This document shows positions 32,501 through 39,939 of a stretch of DNA of 39,939 nt, piece after piece. Each line of letters starts with the position of its first letter. The first letter of the stretch is position 1. The stretch spans positions 1 through 39,939 of IMG/VR virus record IMGVR_UViG_3300035698_010463. One strand, written 5' to 3'. A program made the translations under genes and the position numbers. Below the pieces are notes generated by a model. The model searched no databases and had not been told where the DNA came from. It was given only the letters and a program-made list of their open reading frames with translations. This DNA comes from a virus.

Positions 32501-35500
32501 ATAGAGTTTGATGAAGTAATGACAGGCTCTTCCATATTTGCTAGAAAAGAAGATGGTACTTGGACTAGAGCCGTAGTTGAAACAATAGTCAGGAACATAC
32601 CTAGTTTAGTAACTGAGGATTCTCAAGCCGATCTTACTTTTTCAGCTAAAGCATATCCTACAGCCGAAGAGAGTAGTTATTGGACAAACGGATTACCTTG
32701 TAGTAACCATAGTTCTGATTATTGGAAACAATATGAAATGTCGGAGAAAAGGCATAGATTAGATCTTGTTATAGATAATACCTCTTCTGCTATAGATTGG
32801 TTGAAAACAATATGCGATACTTTTAGAGCATTTCCTATATGGATTGGGGGAGGTTATAGACCTATAGTAGATAAACCTCAAGATCCTGTAACAACAATAG
32901 GTATGGGAAATATTCTAAAAGGTTCTTTAAGTATTAGCTATACACCTATATCTAAATCATATAATTTATTAGAAGGACAGTTTATAAATAGAGAGAATCA
33001 ATTTAGCAGGGATATAAGACAAGTTGTTGATGCAGATGTAGATGTTGCTACAGCTACAGATGTTCTAAATACTATAAGGAAGAAAACTGTTAAGATGTTC
33101 GGAGTTACAAGACCTACTCAGTTAGTAAGAGATTTAGCTTATGGTCTTTTGAATTATAAATTAAATAAAAAAATAATTACTTTTTCAATGGGTATAGAAC
33201 ATCTTGGGATGATAGCAGGAGATGTATTTACTTTCTCCCATTATTTACTTATAGGCGATAAGAAAAGTGGTAGACTTTTAGGTTATGGTACAGACGGGGG
33301 AGAGCATGTAATTATAGATACAGATGTCTCTGCTTTAACTGAACCTCTACAGCTCGTTGTTCGACTTACTATAGGCAAAGGTTTTTGTGATAAATGTCAA
33401 AAATATATACTTAATGAGGACGGTACTTTAGATATTACAGCTACAGAATGTAGCTGCGGTTATCCTATAGATGGTGAGGAGATAGCTCAGGAATATGTAG
33501 TTTCTTCTGTGGATGGACAAAAGATATATTATACTCCGTTTGGAAATATTAAACCTAAAGCTTATGATCCTTATGAAATAGGAGAAAGTACAGAAGTAAC
33601 GAATAAATATAGAGTTATGTCTATTGTTCCTAATGAAGCTCGACAAGCCTCTATTATGGCTATAGAATATACTGATTCTGTTTTTGGTCAAATAAGACAG
33701 TTGGTGAATGGGGGAAGAGCAGGATATGATGAGCCTAAGTTAGCGGCTCAATCAGATAGAGTTAAGCCTTTAAATTCTTTACCTGTAGCTTTACCTCCTA
33801 AAGATGTACTTGTCTATCCTTACGATTTAGAAAAAGGTCAAATAAAGGTAACTTTTTGGAAACCAGATAATTTATCTTCTTCTTTGACTTATTTAGGCGG
33901 AGAAATAAAAATATTAAGTGTAGATGGTGCGGAAGAAGAAAGTAGAAGAATTTATTTAGGTTTTAAAGGTGCTTTATTTACATTACCTTCCAAGACGGAA
34001 ACATATACGATTGAAGTTAGAGCCGTATATATGTTTAATAAGGTTTCGGAAGTTGTTGTTTCAGAGTTTAATTTCAGTACTCTAAAAGAAGAAGATCTCT
34101 TAGTAGACCCAAGACCTGCTAATGTAACAGGATTAAGATTATCCTATAAGTGTAGACCTTGGGAAGAGAAGTTTAATTCTAATTATAATTATTTTGCTAC
34201 AGATTATATTCATTTACTTTGGGATAGGATTGCAAGATGTATGGATGACGATCCTAATCCTTTTAATAAGAATATGAATATAATAGCAGGCTATAAACTT
34301 AAAATAGAATTATTAGATAATTTTGGTAATTGGTATTTGTCTAAAGATTTAGAGTTAGGTGCAAGTGATAATGAAAAGAGATTAGAGTTTCACGATCTAC
34401 TTCAAGATACAGGAGATGTTTCTTTAGCTGTAGCTTTAAGTAAAATAAATGGTCTTAGAGCTACTGTTATAGCTTACACAGAATTAGGATTTGAAAGTAA
34501 ATTGCCTGCTGTAGAAGAATTTTATCCTTATACTCCGTTTTCACCTAAAGGTGTGAAGGTATTTGAATTTCTAGGTAGTGTATTTATTAATTGGGAACAT
34601 CAGGATGATTGGGAAAATGTAAAAGAATTCCATGTTAGCCTTAGAGTTACAAGGACTGGTTCTCTTATAGATCCTAATGGTGCTGAATGGACTACTCCTG
34701 AACCTGTAGTTACTACCAAAACACATTGTTGTATAAATATTCCTCCTGATGTGAGGACTACTTTCACACCTTTAGGTTTTTTATGGGGCTGTAGATTTGA
34801 ACCTACTATTAAAACTATTACTAAAGTAGGAGGATCCTATTCTACTAGAGTGCTTCCTGCTACAACTGTAGATCCCAATCATTCTTCTCCTAACGATTGG
34901 GATGAAGATATACCTTCTGCTACTGAATCACAGAAAACTATACCTGACTATATGCTGGAAAATCCTGCAACAAATATTATAGTATATGATCTTGTTTATA
35001 GATTTCATGGCTTTTTTGGAATAATACCTACAGTAGCATACCAAAGAGATAATAATTTTTCATCTTTTGAAGATAGGCAGAAATTAATAGACGGCTATTT
35101 GGGTACGGGCATAACTTACACGGGCCTTGACTGGGGAAGTACTAAGAATGTAGTGAGAATTACTTATCAGTCGCCTACTGAAGAGGAGTTTAGTCGTACA
35201 ACATTTAATGTAGACCAAGCCTGTAGAATATGGATAGAATATTTAAACCAAGACGAAAACGGAGACTACATAAATGGAGACTGGGAATACTTAGGAGGAG
35301 ATGCTTCACATGAATTAGATGCCGATGATAAAATGACAGAATACGCTACCAGTACTTTAGCAGAAGATAAATATTGGGAAGTAAGCTCTGGTACTAATGA
35401 AGCTACTTTTCCTCTACCTCTTAAAAATAAATATATAAGGTTAATAGTATCCCCTATAGGTGCAGATACTGTAACCGTTAATGAAGTAAGATTTATAAGA

Positions 35501-36835
35501 GTAGGAACATTTGAAGAACTTGAAGTAAATTTAATTAAGAATCAGGGATGGGATTCTGGAGATCATAAGTTTTATTTGGATGCTAATGCTCAAGGATTAA
35601 TTTCAGGAGAACCTGTACTATGGTCAGCAGATGCAGGTATAGGGGGAACAAGAGATAATCCTTTAATAAAACTTACACCAGAAGGAATGAATGTTATTTC
35701 TACTGAGGCTATTACAGTACAAAGTAGTGGTGAAGTAGGAACGAGCGGAGAGACTTGGCCTTTATTACCTGAGTTCTATTTAGGTAAATGGGCTACTACA
35801 GTACCTTTCTTTTCTGATGATAGAGATAATATTTCCTGGGGAACAGGAGAATTTAAATTTTCAGACGGTACAATTTTTAATATAGACTCAGGAAGCGATA
35901 CTATAGATGCAGACGGTAGTAGCTATGTTTATTTCGATGCTAATGAAATTACCACTCAGTTCTATGCTACTAACGATTTTACGGATTTAGTATTGTTGGG
36001 GAGAGTTTCCATTGCAAGGGGGTTGTATAATACAGATTCAGAGCAAGTGGCTACTATTATAGGTGATAGTACTTTAATGCCAACCATCACAGAAACCGTC
36101 TTAGGTGAAAACTGTATCTCAACCCAACAGTTACAGGCTAATTCTGTTACTGCTGGAGAAATACAAGTGAATTATTTGAGTGCTATAGTTAGTGATGTAG
36201 GAACATTAATAGCAGGGCTAATAAAGTCAGAATCTGAAGATGTTTGGTTTAATTTAGATAGCGGAGAGATATATACCAATAAAGAAGGTGGATTTAGAAT
36301 TGGCGGGTCTGGAGGAATGATTTTAGAAGAAGGCGGGGATATCACATTTGAAAATTGTTCTACATTAAATGCTGAGACTAGCTTTTTACAAATTTATCCT
36401 TATGATTCAGGAGAACAAGCACTTCTTATAGGGCGTGGAAATACCCCTGCTAAACCTTGGAGAAAGGTTTTAATAGATACAGTAGAGTGTAGTTTCTACT
36501 TAGACGATGATGGAGATGGTTTAGATTTAAATTCGATTTATGATATAGATATAACTTCATATTTAGGAAAAATAGATTTAGAATGTAGTACAGAATTTGG
36601 AATTGTTAGTTTATACAATGAAGTTAGGATAGAGGCCGCTAAAGAAACATACGATTTTATAGACCCCGATGTAGCTTTAGCTCATGCAGGAGGGGATATT
36701 GTTTTAATACCTGGAGCTGGTAGCGGTGAAAAACTTTATATGTATCTTCCTACTAGTCAAGGAGGTAGCACTAAAGAAATGGTTGAAGTATGGTTTAGTG
36801 ATTTAACAAATACCATAAAAGCTGAAAAGATATAA
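29576..36835 (+). CDS. Tail tip protein, gpI-gpJ fusion, 2419 aa
   Basis: The first ~190 residues match lambda gpI: a ubiquitin-like beginning, hydrophobic segments at about 82-152, then the conserved SPTYGWNITPTAREG junction. Thereafter the protein is a gpJ-type central hub for host recognition and DNA passage. gpJ itself is usually about 1100-1200 aa, so this fusion is more than twice as long. A CxxC-CxC zinc-ribbon insert lies at C1271, C1274, C1292, C1294. Ser-Gly-Glu tripeptides are absent in the first ~2000 residues but occur six times in the last ~420 (ISGEP, SSGEV, TSGET, DSGEI, DSGEQ, GSGEK). The end continues into fibre-like beta repeats. Confidence 0.85.
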   Translation: MPKLTLVKNPLVSEDKVTFISKDTKFIPFIKKFLSVNPAYRSLLDSSSFILRVNNIKIDDPLRALNLKLSNSDELVLYPNIQQAGFWAAVWNGIQAGAEIATTVGAEVAPAAGAGGTLSVPGTLGVYIGYGAIILGEFALIAGASYGINALFAPSMSSPSGPTEDSPTYGWNITPTAREGIPISVVYGEHMVGGNSIITAKEYTIYSPYRWMDAAEESRRIQVTKDIPFCNLFAVGMRKPCRGVRFDCREMRTPFLFFSYRFWTKAGQAYFWEEFFDYIEDEKEGLAKTIASTSDYNRLTKTVSTAITKKIQSKAQDFNDKLGRIINDPNQSLNETDVRAIIYELFADAQEINYKREDFVYNADNQNNAEIIEDGLYYASKKAQQELTDIVWNWHDPTTSGKFYSEVFYSNPYADENLGSYIVGCVYINEKGMHYDISVDGEDETTQEIKAKKMSDYAVTLAKAYEPRYQSEEDRIRIIDGNKHQPDTRYEQNLHQILGLSEGPCAGIKEIFVNGSPSDTVPEFGAEFFRGDKVQKLDVGDSDASTYDDYNHASIFHGRSEELKTFGSYSEFTTTENFDVDNVLIEVQSSIYMVSSGGHVRPIQQKDQNFKFGIQIGFEGISDFGYLLATDTYPSQGVLEEGRFLYFENELNGQFSANPVVSVWPCLPTRDFLFEDATLDQMEAMALRFEGQLLGLCAWLGIKPEGISYSHSQYKRSSNYRELVLNSIRESMIDYFLVQKVRMKVRVTRLVGAYDSYDFNRSGAFDFTVKGYQEVTYTGQDYIDTALLAINAKATSESSASVPEIKSVLKGKLVLVPKLFANITGDSEERVYHEFAWYDEDVKSYRSYLHNGKKCRYARNANTNQIEWVEEWSSNPVWCLYDLLLNRRYGLGNYTAQYNVPVDWFIEAAEYCDTLVPDGTVRYAEDTIKTTLTDTDSDFFRRGNPYYDENLDGLDKAGQGVFGQHLADSLNRFNEIEFDEVMTGSSIFARKEDGTWTRAVVETIVRNIPSLVTEDSQADLTFSAKAYPTAEESSYWTNGLPCSNHSSDYWKQYEMSEKRHRLDLVIDNTSSAIDWLKTICDTFRAFPIWIGGGYRPIVDKPQDPVTTIGMGNILKGSLSISYTPISKSYNLLEGQFINRENQFSRDIRQVVDADVDVATATDVLNTIRKKTVKMFGVTRPTQLVRDLAYGLLNYKLNKKIITFSMGIEHLGMIAGDVFTFSHYLLIGDKKSGRLLGYGTDGGEHVIIDTDVSALTEPLQLVVRLTIGKGFCDKCQKYILNEDGTLDITATECSCGYPIDGEEIAQEYVVSSVDGQKIYYTPFGNIKPKAYDPYEIGESTEVTNKYRVMSIVPNEARQASIMAIEYTDSVFGQIRQLVNGGRAGYDEPKLAAQSDRVKPLNSLPVALPPKDVLVYPYDLEKGQIKVTFWKPDNLSSSLTYLGGEIKILSVDGAEEESRRIYLGFKGALFTLPSKTETYTIEVRAVYMFNKVSEVVVSEFNFSTLKEEDLLVDPRPANVTGLRLSYKCRPWEEKFNSNYNYFATDYIHLLWDRIARCMDDDPNPFNKNMNIIAGYKLKIELLDNFGNWYLSKDLELGASDNEKRLEFHDLLQDTGDVSLAVALSKINGLRATVIAYTELGFESKLPAVEEFYPYTPFSPKGVKVFEFLGSVFINWEHQDDWENVKEFHVSLRVTRTGSLIDPNGAEWTTPEPVVTTKTHCCINIPPDVRTTFTPLGFLWGCRFEPTIKTITKVGGSYSTRVLPATTVDPNHSSPNDWDEDIPSATESQKTIPDYMLENPATNIIVYDLVYRFHGFFGIIPTVAYQRDNNFSSFEDRQKLIDGYLGTGITYTGLDWGSTKNVVRITYQSPTEEEFSRTTFNVDQACRIWIEYLNQDENGDYINGDWEYLGGDASHELDADDKMTEYATSTLAEDKYWEVSSGTNEATFPLPLKNKYIRLIVSPIGADTVTVNEVRFIRVGTFEELEVNLIKNQGWDSGDHKFYLDANAQGLISGEPVLWSADAGIGGTRDNPLIKLTPEGMNVISTEAITVQSSGEVGTSGETWPLLPEFYLGKWATTVPFFSDDRDNISWGTGEFKFSDGTIFNIDSGSDTIDADGSSYVYFDANEITTQFYATNDFTDLVLLGRVSIARGLYNTDSEQVATIIGDSTLMPTITETVLGENCISTQQLQANSVTAGEIQVNYLSAIVSDVGTLIAGLIKSESEDVWFNLDSGEIYTNKEGGFRIGGSGGMILEEGGDITFENCSTLNAETSFLQIYPYDSGEQALLIGRGNTPAKPWRKVLIDTVECSFYLDDDGDGLDLNSIYDIDITSYLGKIDLECSTEFGIVSLYNEVRIEAAKETYDFIDPDVALAHAGGDIVLIPGAGSGEKLYMYLPTSQGGSTKEMVEVWFSDLTNTIKAEKI

Positions 36836-36859
36836 ACAATCTTTAAAAGGAGAAAATTA

Positions 36860-37057
36860 ATGGAAAAAAATGAAATGTTGACAAAAGAAAAGATGCAGGC
36901 TACATTAAGTACAGTAGTATCGCAATATTTGAATGATTTTCTAAATAGGAATCATTCAAATAAAGTAACTGAGGAGCTTGTTGTAGGTTTAGGACAGAAG
37001 ATAATTTTAAAATTGACTCCTGCCCTTGAACCTTGGATACCTAAAAAGGAGGATTAA
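36860..37057 (+). CDS. Hypothetical small protein, 65 aa
   Basis: The ATG is preceded by AAAAGGAG in an ACAATCTTTAAAAGGAG leader. The protein is helical and amphipathic (QATLSTVVSQYLNDFLN) with a C-terminal charged PKKED. It lies between the gpI-J fusion and the tail fibre, with two bases between its stop codon and the next start. No family is recognised. An assembly or fibre chaperone role is possible from place only. Confidence 0.5.
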   Translation: MEKNEMLTKEKMQATLSTVVSQYLNDFLNRNHSNKVTEELVVGLGQKIILKLTPALEPWIPKKED

Positions 37058-37058
37058 A

Positions 37059-39939
37059 ATGATTTATAAGGCTGGAACTGTAACATTAACGCAGGGTTCT
37101 ACAACTGTAATCGGAGTGGATACAGAATTCTTAAAATACGTTAACAGTTTCGGTATTTTTAGAAGAGTTGGTGATTCCTCTAGATATATGGTTACTAAAG
37201 TAATAAGTAATACGGAATTAAGATTAGCTAATCCTTATCAAGGAGTTACTATCTCCTTAGCTACTTACTCTATAAATATGAATAGAACAGCTAATATATC
37301 TCTGCCTCTTTTAAATGCTAATCTTCCTGACCCTACTAATACTATTAATGATGCTTTAGTTACTATAGATAGATATGCAGGAACATTTTTAGACTTTGAT
37401 GAGTTAAGACAAGTTTCATACTCCGGAGAAGATGGGTTTTTTATTAGAGGGGATTTCCATGAAAGTCAGCTCACAGAAGGTAGAGCTTTAAAATTTCTAG
37501 GAGGTACAGGAGAGCTTATAACATATGATTATGTAGAGGATAATTCTTTCTTTGATGCTGTAATTTCTACCACTCCTACAGATGAAACTATTGACTATAT
37601 GAGTCCTACTAGCGGTGAAGTATTGATTGAAGAGTGGGATGTTATAGATAATACTACTAAAGATTCATATGCTTTTGTTAAAACTTCTTCACCAGGTAAC
37701 GATAAGTTTACTATATCTGGGGAAGTTATAGGGCTTGCCTGGGCTTCTAACGATGTAATTAAGTGTTATGGGCATACTATGGGCATAGCTGAAATAGATA
37801 CAGATCTTTCAGAATCTTCTGTTCCTGTTACAAATGTTTCAGGAGAGTCTATTGACTTAACAGAATTTAAAACAAACGATATACTTTATAATTACAATAG
37901 AGGAACTTCAAGAACTATTATATCCGGGGAATCTGCAATTTTAACTACTGCAAATTCTACAGATGATTGGGCGGAAGGAGATAGAGTTTATACTGTTAAA
38001 GCTGATATAAAAACTGCTCAAGCTAACCTCAGTTCTTCTATATCTTTAGTAGAGTACGGAGCTCAAACTCAAATAGGAGTAGATAGTGTAAAAGAATCTC
38101 ATATAGATTTCGGATTAGGTGCTGAGCAAATAAGTGGAGCGAATATACCAGTTTCTATAGATGCTTTAGACGCCACTAATGTAAGCGATGGGCTAACAGA
38201 AATTGAAGCAGAACTTGCAAATCATCTTATAACGGGAGAAGCTCATGTAGGAAACGATTCTTCCTTTGAAGATGACGGTCAAGGCCCTTATGCTCTAACT
38301 TCTGTTCATATGCAGGATGCTGTTAATGAAATTAAATCAAGAATAAATTCTAGTGCTTATATACAAGGAGTTGTAGATGATGCTGATGATGAACTTAGTT
38401 TTTATGCTTATGATTTCATATCTTATGCTGAAGATTTCTTTAGCGGTGAGTGGTGGGTAAGAGCAGAGTCAGGTTCTAATATAGGTGAAGTAAGAAGATT
38501 AGACGATTTTAACCAACCTTCAGGAGAGTTTATATTTGCAAGCGGGGAAACATTTACCTTTACTATGTCGGAAGGAGATATTTTTTCTACTATTTCTCAA
38601 GCAGGGGGTGGAGGGAGCGGAACTTCTGTACATAATGATTTGACAAGTATACAGGGAGGTACTACTACCGAAAGGTATCATTTAGATTCTGGGGAATATG
38701 CCACTATCCCAGATATAGTAACTAACACAGCAGATATCGCTACTAATGCTTCTGACTTAATAGACCATGAGGCTTTGGTTAATGAACACATTGATTGGAC
38801 TGATCATGAAGTTTCTGGGGTAGGAGAGGGCATTGCTCTGGGCGTTACAGGCACTACCAATGGGCAAGGTATACTTTCTGCCTTTACCTTAGACTATTAT
38901 CCTGAAGAGCTTGTTTCTGGGACTGATGATATTGTAGCGGGACTTTTTTTCGCTGATTATGGTATAACTGAATATACTTGGCTGTGCCATGCTAACTTAA
39001 GTGATGACGCAGATTATGGTGTCGCTTTCGGGATCGGCTTACACGGAGAAGGACAGAGGGGGATTCTTCTTGAGCAGTCCTACGCCACAAACGATAATGG
39101 TGAAGGTGCTTGTATCCATATGGTTGATAAGTTTAAGACCTCCGATCCCGGCGTTCTCCCTTGGATAGATATTTATGAAGGGGAATATGACCAAGCTACA
39201 CATACATGGTCTGATAAAGAAAACATTTTTAAGATTGAAAGAGACGGACAAATCACAGGGAGGTCAATGCAACTTATTGGATGTACTGGTGAGAATACTG
39301 TCTTAACTGTTGGTAATATTACGGGACAAAAATTAGAAAATGTTGGCAGTACGTCTGGGCTACTTGTTACAGCAGTTCATGAACCAATATCGATATCTTC
39401 TTCTAATAGAACAGGGATAAATGGATTTAATTATATTAGGGGTACTAATTATTATACTGAAGCTAATGCAAGGGGGTTACTTTTTGGTAATGCAACTATT
39501 GTGGAGGATGGGGGTAGTGGATATTTAGATGCTACAGGAGCAGAAATTTTTGGTGGGGAAGGTGTCTCTGTTGTAATAGACCCTTTCCCTCCCTTCCCCT
39601 CTTATTTTACTGTAAATAATATATGGGGAATCCAAGTTAGGTCTGCTCTAGAACAAGTTATTATAGGGGGTAATGCAACCACTGCGTTACTAAAGGCTTC
39701 TCTGTCAGCATGTTCTGGGGAGGAGGTTATGTTAGACATAGAGGAACCAACCTTGGGCTTAGCTGGCAACTATCAAGTTGTATTACAAGGTTCTGGGGAA
39801 GGTGCTGGTATTTGGTTTGATAGTGCGGAACGTATTTATTCAGACGGTACAAACCTATGTGTTGCCCCTTCTGTTGTAGCAGAAACAAATATAAGCGTAG
39901 GAACGGATTCACCTTCAGCAGGGTTTAGAGGTACAGGAG
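37059..39939 (+). CDS. Tail fibre protein, partial (C-terminus beyond the window)
   Basis: The ATG at 37059 has AAGGAGG (37046-37052) and the frame stays open through the last base, so at least 960 residues are encoded with no stop. The N-terminus (MIYKAGTVTLTQGSTTVIG) is a phage virion attachment-type domain. Residue ~525 onward has HNDLTSIQGGTTTERYHLDSGEY, listed here as HNDLTSIQGG then TTERYHL, a repeat commonly found in tail fibres. The remainder is beta-rich with many Gly/Ser. Eleven Ser-Gly-Glu tripeptides occur, using varied codons. This would be the host-contact fibre; receptor unknown. Confidence 0.8.
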   Translation, partial: MIYKAGTVTLTQGSTTVIGVDTEFLKYVNSFGIFRRVGDSSRYMVTKVISNTELRLANPYQGVTISLATYSINMNRTANISLPLLNANLPDPTNTINDALVTIDRYAGTFLDFDELRQVSYSGEDGFFIRGDFHESQLTEGRALKFLGGTGELITYDYVEDNSFFDAVISTTPTDETIDYMSPTSGEVLIEEWDVIDNTTKDSYAFVKTSSPGNDKFTISGEVIGLAWASNDVIKCYGHTMGIAEIDTDLSESSVPVTNVSGESIDLTEFKTNDILYNYNRGTSRTIISGESAILTTANSTDDWAEGDRVYTVKADIKTAQANLSSSISLVEYGAQTQIGVDSVKESHIDFGLGAEQISGANIPVSIDALDATNVSDGLTEIEAELANHLITGEAHVGNDSSFEDDGQGPYALTSVHMQDAVNEIKSRINSSAYIQGVVDDADDELSFYAYDFISYAEDFFSGEWWVRAESGSNIGEVRRLDDFNQPSGEFIFASGETFTFTMSEGDIFSTISQAGGGGSGTSVHNDLTSIQGGTTTERYHLDSGEYATIPDIVTNTADIATNASDLIDHEALVNEHIDWTDHEVSGVGEGIALGVTGTTNGQGILSAFTLDYYPEELVSGTDDIVAGLFFADYGITEYTWLCHANLSDDADYGVAFGIGLHGEGQRGILLEQSYATNDNGEGACIHMVDKFKTSDPGVLPWIDIYEGEYDQATHTWSDKENIFKIERDGQITGRSMQLIGCTGENTVLTVGNITGQKLENVGSTSGLLVTAVHEPISISSSNRTGINGFNYIRGTNYYTEANARGLLFGNATIVEDGGSGYLDATGAEIFGGEGVSVVIDPFPPFPSYFTVNNIWGIQVRSALEQVIIGGNATTALLKASLSACSGEEVMLDIEEPTLGLAGNYQVVLQGSGEGAGIWFDSAERIYSDGTNLCVAPSVVAETNISVGTDSPSAGFRGTG

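Noticed and set aside
36878-36906. TTGACA followed 17 bp later by TACATT
   Set aside because: Lies inside a coding sequence, -10 is poor and it does not share the AAAAAGGC flank of the two likely promoters.
37059-39939. Diversity-generating retroelement acting on the tail fibre
   Set aside because: No reverse transcriptase or template repeat is present in the window, and the fibre's C-terminus is outside it.
1-39939. Alternative genetic code (TAG/TAA recoding)
   Set aside because: TAA, TAG and TGA all end genes as normal stops, and the single in-frame TAA at 18316 is an isolated case.

Overview
This window is one continuous stretch of a tailed double-stranded DNA phage (or prophage) genome. 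It is AT-rich by eye, and every convincing gene lies on the + strand. The gene order is the late operon of a siphovirus: packaging, portal, protease/scaffold, capsid, neck, tail tube, frameshifted tail chaperone, tape measure, lambda-like tail tip (gpM/L/K/I-J order) and tail fibre. Genes use strong AAGGAG-type ribosome binding sites, TTGACA/TATAAT-type promoters and the standard bacterial code. The host cannot be named. The lambda-style tip and a heptosyltransferase-family domain lean weakly toward a low-GC Gram-negative host. No integrase, lysis or replication genes, tRNAs or CRISPR arrays are visible.

Layout. 1-712 is non-coding: seven tandem 23-bp repeats at the extreme left end, a perfect 19-bp inverted repeat and an AT-rich zone with TTAACACTTT repeats. 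713-1231 is an orphan gene and 1232-1605 is a non-coding gap with a strong hairpin. A clear promoter (1606-1633) opens the packaging block: zinc-ribbon protein, small-terminase candidate, DUF1353 protein, Cys-rich protein and TerL (3575-5371). A second, similar promoter (5389-5417) precedes the portal. The head block follows: protease with a nested scaffold gene, decoration-like protein, gpE-like major capsid protein and neck proteins (to 12573).

The most unusual region is 12598-20790. About 8.2 kb of glycan-type enzymes sits inside the neck module, between head-completion and tail-completion genes, joined by overlapping start and stop codons. It contains a GT4-GT9 fusion, two further GT-A glycosyltransferases, five methyltransferase-like genes in two paralogous sets (one broken by an in-frame TAA), a B12-type radical SAM enzyme and a small unknown protein. 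Its position argues for late co-expression with the virion, so I infer modification of the virion or of a surface glycan during assembly.

The tail block (20787-39939) contains tail-completion proteins, a promoter-driven Com-like zinc ribbon, the tube protein, a G/GT chaperone with a textbook -1 frameshift signal, an 1144-aa tape measure, an Fe-S-type gpL homologue, an NlpC/P60 gpK homologue, a 2419-aa gpI-gpJ fusion with an internal zinc ribbon, and a tail fibre that runs off the window. The tripeptide Ser-Gly-Glu is strongly over-represented in several structural proteins, most in the fibre, and may mark a modification site or simply beta-turns.
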